Source of the DNA: Desulfovibrionaceae bacterium
GTDB lineage: Bacteria; Desulfobacterota; Desulfovibrionia; Desulfovibrionales; Desulfovibrionaceae
Length of the DNA stretch: 64,000 nt
Reading direction: 5' to 3'
NCBI GenBank assembly: GCA_910575755.1
Contig: CAJTFO010000005.1
Span: forward strand, 1-64,000
Shown here: in pieces, positions 15,584-25,449 of the stretch
Position numbering within the stretch: position 1 is the stretch's first letter
Layout: each line of letters opens with the position of its first letter
Made by a program: the position numbers and the translations under genes
The notes under the pieces: model-generated
The model's database searches: none
What the model saw: the letters and a program-made list of their open reading frames with translations, nothing else
What the model was told of the DNA's origin: nothing

Positions 15584-18279
15584 GCGCCGCCACGGCTACC
15601 CTGATCACCTGCCACGCCAATGCCGATTTTGATGCCTTCGCGGCCATGCTGGCCGCGCGTCATCTCTATGCGCCCTGCGTGCTGCTTTTCCCGGGCAGCC
15701 AGGAGCGGGGGCTGCAAAAAATCTATGCGGGGCTGGACCGCGCCGCCTATGGATTTGTCGAAGCTGCCGACCTGCACTGGGAGGATATTGACCGCCTGGT
15801 GCTGGTGGATACCCGCCAGCGCAGCCGGGTGAGCCATGTGGCTCCCCTGCTGAAACGCCCTGGCATGCGAATAGAGGTCTGGGATCATCACCCTGATTCG
15901 CCGGACGACATGGCGGCGGATGTGGTTGAGCTGGCCCATGTGGGCGCAGTGACCAGCTTGCTGGTTCTGACCTTGCGGACGCGGAACACGCGCCTGCACT
16001 CCGCTGAGGCGACTCTGCTGGGACTGGGCATTTACGGCGACACGGGTTCGTTCACCTACTCCTCCACCACGTCCGAGGACTTCCAGGCCGCCGCCTGGCT
16101 GCTGGACCAGGGCATGGACGTCAACCAGATCAATGAAATGGCCGCCCACGAACTGACCAGCCTGCACGTTCAATCCCTGAACAGCCTGCTGGAGTCAGCG
16201 CATACATATGCAATCAATAACACACAGGTAGTTCTGGCTGAAGCCTCCATGGAGCATTATCTGGGAGATTTCGCCTACCTGGCCCACCGGCTGATGGAAA
16301 TGGAGAAATTTTCCGTGCTTTTTGCCATCGGCATCATGGGCGACCGTATTCAGGTGGTGGCGCGCAGCCGCAGCGACGCGGTGAACGTGGGCAACATCTG
16401 CGCTGAACTGGGCGGCGGCGGTCACGCCTACGCGGCCTCGGCCTCCATCCGTTCCATGACCATCAACGAAGTGCGTGAAACCATTCTGCGCCGTCTCTAT
16501 GACCAGGCCCATCCAGACAAAACGGCGCGTGAATACATGTCGTCGCCGGCGGTGGGCATTGAATCCACCTCAAGTATTCGCGAGGCCGACGAACTCATGC
16601 TGCATTTCGGCCTCAAGGCCGTGCCCGTGTTCCAGCCGGGCACCCGCGTCTGCGCGGGGCTGCTGGACGCCCAGACCGCTTCGCGGGCCAGCGCGCATGG
16701 TCTGGGTTCCTCTCTGGTGGAGGACTACATGCAACGCCGCGTGCATGTGCTGTCGCCCGACGCCAGCCTGAAGGATCTCACCTCCATTATTGTGAATGCG
16801 CGTCAACGTCTGGTGCCCATTGTGGAAAGCGAAAAGGTGGTGGGCGTGGTCACGCGCACGGACCTGATCCATGTTTTTGCCGATGAGGCGGGCAACCTGC
16901 TGGACCGGAAAAACCAGAGCGGCAAGGAACGCAACATCAGCAAACTCATTCAGGACCGCCTGCCGGCTGAAACCCGTCAGCTTCTGCACCTGGCCGGGCA
17001 ACTGGGCAGAAAGCTGGGCCTGCCCGTGTATGCCGTGGGCGGCTTTGTGCGCGATCTGCTGCTGGACAGACCCAATCAGGATATTGATCTGGTGGTGGAG
17101 GGCAACGGCATTGCTCTGGCCAAGGCCCTGGCCGAGGAGTTGCGCGGCCGGGTACGCGAACATCAGAAGTTTCTGACGTCCGTAGTGATCTTTCACGATG
17201 CCAGGGGGGCCGAATCGCGTATTGATGTGGCCACGGCCCGTCTGGAATATTACGAATATCCGGCCGCCCTGCCCACAGTGGAACTTTCTTCCATCAAGAT
17301 GGATCTGTTCCGGCGCGATTTCAGCATCAATGCCCTGGCCGTGCGCCTGGACAGCACGCCTTTCGGCCAGATGGCGGACTTTTTCGGCGGACAGCGCGAC
17401 GTCAAGGAGCGCGTCATCCGTGTGCTGCACACCCTGAGTTTTGTGGAGGATCCCACGCGCTGTCTCCGCGCGGTGCGTTTTGAGCAGCGCTACAAGTTTC
17501 GCATTGGCCCAGGCACGGAAAAACTGATCAAGAATGCGCTCTCCCTCAACCTCATGGATCGCCTTTCCGGGCCGCGCCTGTTCAATGAATACCAGCATAT
17601 CTGTGACGAAGTCGACCCACCTGCCTGCTTTTTCCGTCTGGACGAGCTGGGCATTCTGCGGGCCATTTCGCCCCATCTGGCCCTGACGCCCAACAAGCGC
17701 GCTCTGCTGTGCCGCCTGCGGGAAATGCTCACCTGGTATCGCCTGCTCTACTTTGATGAACCGGCGCAAGCCTGGCTGCTCTATTTCCTGGGTTTCAACC
17801 TTAACTTGAACTATGCTGAAACATCGGCCCATTTTCACCGCCTGGGGCTGCCAGAGGCCAAAAAAGCGGACATTCTGCGCCAGCGTGAGCAGATGCGCGC
17901 CGTGCGCGGCAAACTGGAGAACTGGCAACGTCAGGACGATGCGGGCCAGAGCAGAGTCAGCGCGCTGTGCGGGCTGCTGCGCTCCATTTCGCTGGAGTGC
18001 CTGCTGTATATCATGGCTTCAACCGTGAATTCAGGCCTTCAAAAAAATCTTTCGCGCTACATCACACAATGGAGGCGAGAAAAGGCCGATATCTCCGGAG
18101 CGGATCTGCGCCGCCTCGGAATTGCACCCGGGCCGCTCTATGGCCGTATTCTGAAAGCCGCGCTGGCAGCCAAGCTGGACGGCGAAGCCCCCACTGCCCA
18201 AAGCCAGCTCAAACTGGCCCGCGCTCTGCTGGAAAGCGCCGCCAATGAGCGAAAAAACCACGCTTTTTCCGCAAATTGA
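15580..18279 (+). CDS. DHH / CBS / tRNA nucleotidyltransferase fusion (A-adding type)
   Basis: This encodes 899 residues from a GTG that overlaps the xerD stop. Domains in order: a DHH phosphoesterase (ITCHANADFDAFA, LVDTRQ, WDHHPD), DHHA1 with GGGGHAYAAS near 280, two CBS domains at about 310-440, then a class II nucleotidyltransferase head at about 470-620 (VYAVGGFVRDLLL, catalytic DIDLVVEG, RRDFSINALAV, EDPTRCLRAVRFE) and a helical tail. This architecture is known from Aquifex and deltaproteobacteria, where it is an A-adding or poly(A) enzyme working on tRNA 3' ends. The DHH and CBS parts may add adenine-nucleotide control. A second nucleotidyltransferase lies at 58.8 kb. The gene end lies in a family B-like palindrome. 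Confidence 0.88.
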   Translation: MSAATATLITCHANADFDAFAAMLAARHLYAPCVLLFPGSQERGLQKIYAGLDRAAYGFVEAADLHWEDIDRLVLVDTRQRSRVSHVAPLLKRPGMRIEVWDHHPDSPDDMAADVVELAHVGAVTSLLVLTLRTRNTRLHSAEATLLGLGIYGDTGSFTYSSTTSEDFQAAAWLLDQGMDVNQINEMAAHELTSLHVQSLNSLLESAHTYAINNTQVVLAEASMEHYLGDFAYLAHRLMEMEKFSVLFAIGIMGDRIQVVARSRSDAVNVGNICAELGGGGHAYAASASIRSMTINEVRETILRRLYDQAHPDKTAREYMSSPAVGIESTSSIREADELMLHFGLKAVPVFQPGTRVCAGLLDAQTASRASAHGLGSSLVEDYMQRRVHVLSPDASLKDLTSIIVNARQRLVPIVESEKVVGVVTRTDLIHVFADEAGNLLDRKNQSGKERNISKLIQDRLPAETRQLLHLAGQLGRKLGLPVYAVGGFVRDLLLDRPNQDIDLVVEGNGIALAKALAEELRGRVREHQKFLTSVVIFHDARGAESRIDVATARLEYYEYPAALPTVELSSIKMDLFRRDFSINALAVRLDSTPFGQMADFFGGQRDVKERVIRVLHTLSFVEDPTRCLRAVRFEQRYKFRIGPGTEKLIKNALSLNLMDRLSGPRLFNEYQHICDEVDPPACFFRLDELGILRAISPHLALTPNKRALLCRLREMLTWYRLLYFDEPAQAWLLYFLGFNLNLNYAETSAHFHRLGLPEAKKADILRQREQMRAVRGKLENWQRQDDAGQSRVSALCGLLRSISLECLLYIMASTVNSGLQKNLSRYITQWRREKADISGADLRRLGIAPGPLYGRILKAALAAKLDGEAPTAQSQLKLARALLESAANERKNHAFSAN
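18246..18268 (-). repeat. Family B-like palindrome inside a gene end
   Basis: GCGAAAAAACCACG and CTTTTTCCGC form a hairpin that is also part of the last codons of the fusion gene. Its complement nearly equals 29803-29826, with TATAGCATTTCTC next to both copies. Confidence 0.5.
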
Positions 18280-18316
18280 GAAATGCTATAATGCCTACTT
18301 GCCAAAAGGGATTCCT

Positions 18317-20008
18317 CTATGAGGACATTGGGAACGAGCCAGATCCCGCCGGTGTTGTGAACCGCGCGCAACGAATGCCCCGGCAGTCGGCCGCAAGCCG
18401 GAAATCAGCTTCCTGTCCGCTCTTGCGGGCCAGTCCGTATGCCGCCTCAAGCTCAGCAAGGCCTTCCTCAAGACGAAAACTGCGCAAACAAGCCTGGGCA
18501 TAGTCCAGACTTGCCCGCCAGTCTTCCGGAAAATCAAGGCTACGACGGGCATTGCAACTGACCGCAAGAGAAAGGAGCGGGGTTTTGTCGCAGCATTCCG
18601 CCAGCTTCCGAACCCACAGTCGCTGATTTTCCTCATCCGGAATCCATTGCTCCGCCATAAGAAGCATCTCCAGGGCGCTTTCCGGACAGTTGCGCGTCGG
18701 GTCAAACTGAAAACCCGGCTGACAAAGACGCCCTGAGTGCGCCAGCATATCCGCCCAGGCCAGACAACCCTGAAAAAGCGTGGTCGGCGCGGGCAGGTCC
18801 GTCTTTTCAGAGTGCTGGCGTCGCCAGCAGGTCTGAAGCGCGGGCAAGTCTCCCAGGCGCAGGGCCGCCACGGCACAGGCGGTGTGGACATCAAGGGAAG
18901 CTTCAGCGTCAGGGGGCAGCTCCGGCCCGTGGCTTTCGGCTGCAAGAATTTCGGAAAGCAGATGCCGCGCGTCTTTCATGCGGTCGCTCTCAAGAAGCAG
19001 GCGCAGGCGCATGGCCATGACATCATGGTGGGCCCCCTGCCGTTCAAGCAGAGCCGTCAATGAAGGCCAATGCTTTCGGTATGCGGGATTGCCCCTTGCC
19101 CACTGAAGGCAGGCCAGAGCGAAGATCCGTTGCGATTCGCCGCAAGCGCGGGTCCGGGCCGAAAGAGAACGCGCGATATGGAGAACTTCGGAAGCACGGT
19201 GCGTCAACAGGTGCGCCATCTGCACTTTCCGTTGCGCCGCCTGACCGATTTTTTCCGTCAAGGCCGGGCGTGCGGAGAAAAACGAAAGAAGTTCGTCAAG
19301 TTCCAGCGCGTGCCGATAGGTGATCACTTCTTTGCCCGGCTCAAAATGGGCGCGCAAGTCTTCTCCTATATCTTCGGTGAGCACGCAACAGCCGCAGGAA
19401 GCCCCCTCCATGATGCGGAAGTTGAATTCCTGGCAGATGGATTCATTGGGGAGAATGCGGGTGTCGTCATATAAATCCAGCATGGCCGAAAACGAAAGAT
19501 GGCGGGCGTCCACCTGATGGCGTTGCCGCAAAAACTGCGCGAAGTGGAATCGCCGGGGACGGTTTTTATCAATAACGCCAACAAAGGAGGCCGCCTGACG
19601 GCGCTGGGCATGCGGGCGGCAGGCGCGTCTGCGGCCCGGCATGGCAAAAGGACGCGCATTGTTCCGAAGCCGCCATGCCGGTGGCAACGCATTGAACAAA
19701 TGGGGGTGAGGCGTCAGAACCAGGTCAAAGAGCTGAGCATACCAGCGCTGCCAGAAGAGATTCAGATGCGTGTCCACAGCCCAGAAGATTTTTGGGCAGT
19801 CCAGCTCCTCCAGGCCGCTCAAAAAAATCCTGCGTGCGAGGTGCTCCATCTGAACAAGCAGGTCAGGCCTGAATGTCTCTCCCGAACCGCCAGGGCCGCG
19901 CAAAAGCCGCCGCACCGGCACAAGGCCGCCCTCGCCTTTAAGACTGACCCGGCGCACGGTATGGCCCGGCATTTCTCCAAAATCGCAATCCACCAGAAGA
20001 ATATTCAT
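18317..20008 (-). CDS. Glycosyltransferase (CgeB-like) with helical C-terminal region
   Basis: This encodes 563 residues. The N-terminal half resembles CgeB/glycosyltransferase-4 type proteins, with a late acceptor/donor segment RIMEGASCGCCVLTEDIGED and PGKEVITYRHALELDELL. The C-terminal half (about 290-560) is helical and resembles degenerate tetratricopeptide repeats. No signal peptide is present, so it acts in the cytoplasm, perhaps on flagellin or surface glycans; the substrate is unknown. The ATG at 20008 lacks a clear ribosome site, and a GTG at 20017 is possible. It is transcribed toward the fusion gene and convergent with it. Confidence 0.6.
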   Translation of the reverse strand: MNILLVDCDFGEMPGHTVRRVSLKGEGGLVPVRRLLRGPGGSGETFRPDLLVQMEHLARRIFLSGLEELDCPKIFWAVDTHLNLFWQRWYAQLFDLVLTPHPHLFNALPPAWRLRNNARPFAMPGRRRACRPHAQRRQAASFVGVIDKNRPRRFHFAQFLRQRHQVDARHLSFSAMLDLYDDTRILPNESICQEFNFRIMEGASCGCCVLTEDIGEDLRAHFEPGKEVITYRHALELDELLSFFSARPALTEKIGQAAQRKVQMAHLLTHRASEVLHIARSLSARTRACGESQRIFALACLQWARGNPAYRKHWPSLTALLERQGAHHDVMAMRLRLLLESDRMKDARHLLSEILAAESHGPELPPDAEASLDVHTACAVAALRLGDLPALQTCWRRQHSEKTDLPAPTTLFQGCLAWADMLAHSGRLCQPGFQFDPTRNCPESALEMLLMAEQWIPDEENQRLWVRKLAECCDKTPLLSLAVSCNARRSLDFPEDWRASLDYAQACLRSFRLEEGLAELEAAYGLARKSGQEADFRLAADCRGIRCARFTTPAGSGSFPMSS

Positions 20009-20173
20009 GCTGCACACGGGTTGCTGCGTACCGCCCCAAATACGGCCGCCACGCTCCTGTTTTGCCTGATTTTACCCGAGCCTGCGTTTTTGTCCAGCCG
20101 GGAAAAGCAGATGTGTTCCGCCTTGCCATAGCTGCTCCCCTGTTTTACAGTCGCGCCGCAAGGGGAACTGAAA

Positions 20174-20734
20174 ATGCTCAAAAGAGATGAGGCCCTGAAA
20201 TTGCTGGCGGATCAGGGCACGCCCGCACCGCTTCTGCAGCACGCGCTGGCCGCTGAGGCCATCATGCGCGCTTTGGCGCGCCGTTTCGGCGAAGATGAGG
20301 CGCTCTGGGGCCTGACCGGCCTGCTGCATGATCTGGACTATCCTTCCACCGCCGAAGCGCCTGAGCGTCATGGCCTGGAGAGCGCGGAGCTGCTGTCCGG
20401 CAAACTGCCGGAAGAGGCGCTTGCCGCCATCCGCGCCCATAATGGCGAAATGAACGGCACAATGCCGCAAAGCCGTTTTGATTACGCTTTGCGTTGCGGC
20501 GAAACTGTCACCGGGCTTATCGGCGCCGCGGCGCGCATGCGCCCCACAGGCCTGGAAGGCATGGAGCCCAAAAGCATCAGGAAAAAGATGAAGGACAAAG
20601 CCTTTGCCGCCAGCGTGAACCGCGACAATATCCGCCAGTGCGCCGACGCCGGGCTGGAGCTGGATGAATTTCTGGCGCTGGCCATTGAGGCCATGCGCGC
20701 CAGGGCCGCTGAACCGGACTTAAGAAACAGCTGA
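20174..20734 (+). CDS. HD-domain hydrolase
   Basis: This encodes 186 residues of an HD-superfamily phosphohydrolase: His in QHALAAE, the HD pair in GLLHDLDY, a second His near ERHGLES, and a further His in IRAHNGE. Members hydrolyse nucleotides or other phosphoesters using bound metal; the substrate here is unknown. It is a single domain without membrane segments. The ribosome site AAGGGGA is seven bases before the ATG. Its stop codon lies within the first of four consecutive hairpins. Confidence 0.8.
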   Translation: MLKRDEALKLLADQGTPAPLLQHALAAEAIMRALARRFGEDEALWGLTGLLHDLDYPSTAEAPERHGLESAELLSGKLPEEALAAIRAHNGEMNGTMPQSRFDYALRCGETVTGLIGAAARMRPTGLEGMEPKSIRKKMKDKAFAASVNRDNIRQCADAGLELDEFLALAIEAMRARAAEPDLRNS

Positions 20735-20849
20735 TTTATTCTGTGAATAAATCAGCACCCATGTCCAAAGAGGCCTTCGCCTCTTTCTTCACGACTTGCG
20801 GGCGGTCTTGCTCCGCAAGACCGCGGGAAACGCTGATTAAAGCGTTTCC
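20731..20849 (+). repeat. Cluster of four consecutive hairpins
   Basis: Four perfect stems follow one another: 20731-20755 (11 bp, CTGATTTATTC), 20767-20786 (8 bp, AAAGAGGC, loop CTTC), 20802-20824 (10 bp, GCGGTCTTGC) and 20826-20849 (9 bp, GGAAACGCT). The second resembles a terminator for the HD gene, with T residues closing the stem. The others have no T tract and lie within 160 bases upstream of the phosphofructokinase start. Confidence 0.75.
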
Positions 20850-20885
20850 TTAAGCAAATAAGCTTTTACATTGATGAGGCAGATC

Positions 20886-22190
20886 ATGGACGAATGCGCG
20901 CTGGATACGAACATCCGCACCCTTGGCCCCTGCAAGCTGGAGTCGAGCCTGCCCTACCGCACCTGGGCCGACGACAAAAGCATTCAGATTTTTGTGGATG
21001 AAGAGCTGAGCGAACACAAGGGGGAAGCTTGCGTGGTTTCCTTTGAGGCGGCCGGCCCGCGCAGGAAGCTCTATTTCGATTCCTCCCGCGCCAAGTGCGC
21101 CATCGTTACCTGCGGCGGTCTGTGCCCCGGCATCAATGACGTGATCCGCGCCATCGTCATGGAGGCCTACCATGCCTACAAGGTGCCTTCCATTGTGGGC
21201 ATTCCCTACGGGCTGGAAGGCTTTATCCCCAAATACAAGCACAGACTGCGCGAGCTGACGCCGGAAGTGGTGGCCGACATCCATCGTTTCGGCGGCACCA
21301 TCCTGGGTTCGTCGCGCGGTCCTCAGTCGTCCGAGGAAATTGTGGACACGCTGGAGCGCTGCAACGTCAACGCCCTCTTTGTCATCGGCGGCGACGGCAC
21401 CATGAAGGCCGCTCTGGCCATCAGCCGGGAAGTGCAGAGCAGAGGCCTGAAAATCGCTGTGATCGGCATTCCCAAAACCATTGACAATGACATCAACTTC
21501 ATTCCCCAGTCCTTCGGCTTTGAAACCGCTGTGTTCAAAGCCACCGAGGCTATTGAGTGCGCCCATACCGAGGCCTGCGGCACGCCCAATGGCATCGGCC
21601 TGGTCAGACTCATGGGCCGGGAGTCGGGTTTTATCGCCGCGCGGGCCACACTGGCCCTTAAGGAAGTGAACTTCGTGCTGATCCCGGAAGCTCCCTTTAC
21701 CCTGGAAGGAGAAGGCGGCCTGTTGCCCGCTCTGGAAGAGCGCCTGCGGGACAGGGGCCACGCTGTCATTGTGGCGGCTGAAGGCGCGGGCCAGCATTTG
21801 CTGGAGCAGAACTCCGGTACGGACGCATCGGGCAACCCCATGCTGGGTGAAATTGCCGACCTGCTGCGCAGGGAAATCCATCGTTATCTCAATGCCCGCC
21901 AGATAGAGCATTCCATCAAGTACATTGACCCCAGCTACATCATCCGTTCCGTTTCCGCCAGCGCCAACGACAAGGTATACTGCGGCTTTCTGGGCCAGTA
22001 TGCCGTGCATGCGGCCATGGCCGGGCGCACGGATATGGTGGTGGCCAAACTTCAGGACCGCTATGTGCATCTGCCGCTGGAGCTGGTCACTCGCACGCGA
22101 CGCAAGCTGAATATTTATTCTGACCTCTGGCGCGCGGTGCTGGAATCCACGGGACAGGGCATGCTCAAAGGCATGCTGCCGCCCGAATAG
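20886..22190 (+). CDS. 6-phosphofructokinase, long ATP-dependent group
   Basis: This encodes 434 residues. VTCGGLCPGINDVIRA is the nucleotide-binding start, FVIGGDGTMKAA carries Gly at the position that separates ATP from diphosphate users (GGDG rather than GGDD), and GIPKTIDNDIN carries Lys where bacterial PfkA has Gly. This Gly/Lys pair and the N-terminal extension of about 70 residues are typical of the long group found in spirochaetes and plants, which uses ATP. It phosphorylates fructose 6-phosphate. The start at 20886 has GAGG six bases upstream; 20871 is the alternative. addA follows after 13 bases. Confidence 0.88.
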   Translation: MDECALDTNIRTLGPCKLESSLPYRTWADDKSIQIFVDEELSEHKGEACVVSFEAAGPRRKLYFDSSRAKCAIVTCGGLCPGINDVIRAIVMEAYHAYKVPSIVGIPYGLEGFIPKYKHRLRELTPEVVADIHRFGGTILGSSRGPQSSEEIVDTLERCNVNALFVIGGDGTMKAALAISREVQSRGLKIAVIGIPKTIDNDINFIPQSFGFETAVFKATEAIECAHTEACGTPNGIGLVRLMGRESGFIAARATLALKEVNFVLIPEAPFTLEGEGGLLPALEERLRDRGHAVIVAAEGAGQHLLEQNSGTDASGNPMLGEIADLLRREIHRYLNARQIEHSIKYIDPSYIIRSVSASANDKVYCGFLGQYAVHAAMAGRTDMVVAKLQDRYVHLPLELVTRTRRKLNIYSDLWRAVLESTGQGMLKGMLPPE

Positions 22191-22203
22191 AGCGCTTTTC
22201 CAC

Positions 22204-25200
22204 ATGTCGCGTCTTTGCCAGGTCAAGGCTTCAGCCGGTTCCGGTAAAACCTATGAGCTGACCCGCTGTTTTCTGCTGCGCCTGATGGAATGCGGGCACA
22301 AGGCCGGTGTGGCGGCTTCCCCGGCCTGTGCGCTGGCTTCTGAGAGTCGGCAATGCGGCTGGGGCGACATTCTGGCTGTCACCTTCACCAATGCCGCAGC
22401 CGCCGAAATGCGCGAGCGGGTCATCCGTCGGCTGAAAAGCGCGGCTCTGGGCATGCGTGCGGATGATCTTCCCCTGGACGAAGAAGAGGCCCGCCGCTGG
22501 GTGGATGTGATTATGCGCGACCTGAGCGCGCTGAACATCCGCACCATTGACAGCCTTTTGCACCTCATCGTGCGCGCCGCGGCGCTGGAATTGAATCTTC
22601 ACCCTGAGTTTCAGCCGGTATTCGCCACCGAGGAAGCGCTGACTCCCTATCTTGACCTCTTTCTGGAACGGGCTTGGCGGGACGACGCGGCCATGCGCGA
22701 TCTTTTGCGCGAAGCCTGCCGGGCCCTGGTGACGCACGGCGGAAGCAAGGGTTTTCTGGCCGGGGAAAAGCTGATCCATCAGTTGAAGGATTTGCTGGAT
22801 GACGTGCTGCGAGGACGCTTTGACCATATGACGCCGCAGGCAATTCTTAAAGAAAAACTTCAAGAAATGGACATGGCGGCCGTACACGCCGCGCGCGAGT
22901 TTGCGGCAGCCGCTCAGGACGCGGGCCTGCAATGGAAAAAACCGGCCTTGGACGCGGTGCGGCAACTGGCTCAGGGCCAGACGGACAAATGTTCTTCCGC
23001 CTTCGCCTCCAAGGAGAATCCAGAAGAATTGTTTCGCAAGGGCACGGTAGTGCCGCCGGAGGCGAAACGGGCCTTTGACGCCTATACGGCCAGTGCCCGC
23101 CAGCGGGCTGTTGAAGGCGAACTGATTGTGCAGGCTCTGCGCCTGGCCCCCTTTGTACGTCTGGCCCAGACGCTGGTAAACGCGTTTTTACAAAATCAGG
23201 AGCAGGAAGGGGCCTTGCCGGGTCTGCTGGTGCCTGGTCTGGCCCGGGAAGTGCTTGAAGGCGAACGCGGCGTGCCGGAAGCGCTCTGTCGCCTGGGCAC
23301 ACGCCTGACCCATTTTCTGGTAGACGAATTTCAGGATACAAGCCGCGAACAGTGGCAGGCTTTGCGTCCCCTGGTGGAAGAGGCTCTTTCGCGCGGCGGT
23401 TCCCTGACCTGGGTGGGGGACGTCAAGCAATCCATTTACGGCTGGCGCGGCGGGGAACCGGAACTGTTTGACGCCGTGTTTGAAGATCAGGGCCTGGTTC
23501 GGCTGGCTCCTGACGGAGAACGCCGCAGTCTGCCCCGGAACTGGCGCAGCCGTCGCGATGTGGTGGAGCACAACAACCGGATTTTCACCCCCTTAGCGCA
23601 GGCGCTCACAGCACAGCGCGTTCTTGCCGCCCTGTTGCCCGCTGACACGCCGCCGGCAGTCCTGACCGCCGCCACGCAACGCCTGAACCGGGCCTTTGCG
23701 GCGACGGCGCAGCAATGCCCCCCCCAGGCCCGGGATGGCGGTCTGGTACGGGCCGAGGAGATACAGGGAACGTCACAGGACGATTTGCGCGAACTGGTGC
23801 TGGAACGCCTCTGCGAGCTGCTGCGGGACGAAATCGGCCCGCGCCGCGCCTGGTCCGACGTTCTGGTGCTGGTGCGGGGCAACGAGACGGCCCGCGTAAC
23901 GGCTGAAGGCCTGGTGCGCGAGGGCATTCCGGTTATTACGGAAAACAGCCTGCTGCTGGCCGAACATCCGCTCATTGTCCAGATCGTGGCCCTGCTGGCT
24001 TTTCTGGACAATCCCGAAGATGACATCGCGTTCTGGACCCTGCTCACCGGTTCCATTGTGCTGGAGCATCCCCAGGCGGCGGAACTGGACTGGGAGGCGT
24101 TGCACGCCTGGTGCGCGGACGCGGGGCGCGGCCCTCTTTACCTGCGTTTCAGGCAGCGCTGGTCACGGATATGGCAGGAATTGCTGGCGCCCTTTCACGG
24201 CCAGTCCGGCCTGATGACGCCCTATGACACGGTGCTGGAATGGTTCGCGCATCTGGATGTGGAACAGCGCTTCCCGGAAGCCTGTACCTTTTTGCGCCGT
24301 TTTATGGAAGTGCTGCAAAGCGCGGAAGAAAAAGGTCTGGCCACCGTATCCACGTTTCTGGAGCACTGGCGCGACAAAAGCGGCGAAGAAAAAGTGCCCA
24401 TGCCGGAAAACATGAACGCCGTGCGTGTGATGACCATCCATAAGTCCAAAGGATTGGAAGCTCCGGTGGTGATTCTGCCCTGGACCGGCTTCAGCGTGCG
24501 CCCGTCGGGACGACCCGTCCTGCTGGAACGTAACGGCCTGCGCATGGTCGTACCCAATCGCAAGGCGCTGGGCGAAGTCTACTATGCGGATCTGGCGCGA
24601 CAGGCCTGCGAAAACCTGGATCTGCTGTATGTGGCCTTTACCAGGGCGAGGGACGAACTGCACATTTTCCGCACCGGCACATCCGTTCAGAAAAACAGAT
24701 CCGGTTCGCTCTGCGCGGCTTTGGACATTCTCTGGCAGGAAGCCGGTCTGTCCCTGCCTTACAGGCTTGGCGCGCCTCCGGAAGAGCTGCCGGACGTCAC
24801 GGCGGACGAGAGGGCCGGCCCTGAAGCGCTCCCCGCCCCCTGTTCCCGCGCGGCTGCAACAGAACAGGACTGGCGGCCCATGCAGTGGTTGCCGCGTCTG
24901 AAAATCTTCCGCAATCCTCTGGGCGGCTTTGCCTTCAAAGCAGAGGATCGAGGCGTTCTGCTCCATTTCTGCCTGGAACATCTGCGCATCACCGGTCATG
25001 CGGAAGAGGACGCCAGGGCCGCCCTGCTCTTCGGCCTGCGCCATTTTCCCTTGCCTGTGCCTGATGACGCGGCCCTGCGCCAGTCGCTGACCGAAGCTCT
25101 GGCCTGGTTCGCGGCCCAGCCCGAGGCGGCGCGGTGGCTTGAGCGCGGCTGGCCCGAACAATCGCTCATGGACGGGCAGGGACATGTGCTGCGTATGGAT

Positions 25201-25449
25201 CTGCTGGTGCGCGAAACCTGGGGTCCGCTGGTCATCGACTATAAAAGCGGCCAACCGCAGGCGCAGCATATTCTTCAGGTGCGACGCTATCTGGACTGTC
25301 TGGAGCAGTGCGGCGATTACAGAGGCACGGCGCGCGCGTTGCTGGTCTACCTGGACCAGCGGCGCTTCCAGCTGGTGGAGGCTGACAAGGTTTCAGGACT
25401 CTGTGAAACATGCGACGTGTTGCTGCCCGCAGCCGGGGACAAAATATGA
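22204..25449 (+). CDS. addA: AddA-type helicase-nuclease subunit
   Basis: This encodes 1081 residues of a UvrD-like helicase joined to a nuclease. Motifs: KASAGSGKTYELTR (Walker A) at residue 8, AVTFTNAAAAEMRERV, VDEFQDTSREQW (Walker B), WVGDVKQSIYGWRGGE, MTIHKSKGLEAPVV, YVAFTRARDELH, and near residue 1005 the RecB-type nuclease motif PLVIDYKSGQ. With AddB it resects double-strand ends for RecA loading. The order addA-addB and the ATGA overlap with the next gene indicate one transcript. Confidence 0.88.
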   Translation: MSRLCQVKASAGSGKTYELTRCFLLRLMECGHKAGVAASPACALASESRQCGWGDILAVTFTNAAAAEMRERVIRRLKSAALGMRADDLPLDEEEARRWVDVIMRDLSALNIRTIDSLLHLIVRAAALELNLHPEFQPVFATEEALTPYLDLFLERAWRDDAAMRDLLREACRALVTHGGSKGFLAGEKLIHQLKDLLDDVLRGRFDHMTPQAILKEKLQEMDMAAVHAAREFAAAAQDAGLQWKKPALDAVRQLAQGQTDKCSSAFASKENPEELFRKGTVVPPEAKRAFDAYTASARQRAVEGELIVQALRLAPFVRLAQTLVNAFLQNQEQEGALPGLLVPGLAREVLEGERGVPEALCRLGTRLTHFLVDEFQDTSREQWQALRPLVEEALSRGGSLTWVGDVKQSIYGWRGGEPELFDAVFEDQGLVRLAPDGERRSLPRNWRSRRDVVEHNNRIFTPLAQALTAQRVLAALLPADTPPAVLTAATQRLNRAFAATAQQCPPQARDGGLVRAEEIQGTSQDDLRELVLERLCELLRDEIGPRRAWSDVLVLVRGNETARVTAEGLVREGIPVITENSLLLAEHPLIVQIVALLAFLDNPEDDIAFWTLLTGSIVLEHPQAAELDWEALHAWCADAGRGPLYLRFRQRWSRIWQELLAPFHGQSGLMTPYDTVLEWFAHLDVEQRFPEACTFLRRFMEVLQSAEEKGLATVSTFLEHWRDKSGEEKVPMPENMNAVRVMTIHKSKGLEAPVVILPWTGFSVRPSGRPVLLERNGLRMVVPNRKALGEVYYADLARQACENLDLLYVAFTRARDELHIFRTGTSVQKNRSGSLCAALDILWQEAGLSLPYRLGAPPEELPDVTADERAGPEALPAPCSRAAATEQDWRPMQWLPRLKIFRNPLGGFAFKAEDRGVLLHFCLEHLRITGHAEEDARAALLFGLRHFPLPVPDDAALRQSLTEALAWFAAQPEAARWLERGWPEQSLMDGQGHVLRMDLLVRETWGPLVIDYKSGQPQAQHILQVRRYLDCLEQCGDYRGTARALLVYLDQRRFQLVEADKVSGLCETCDVLLPAAGDKI

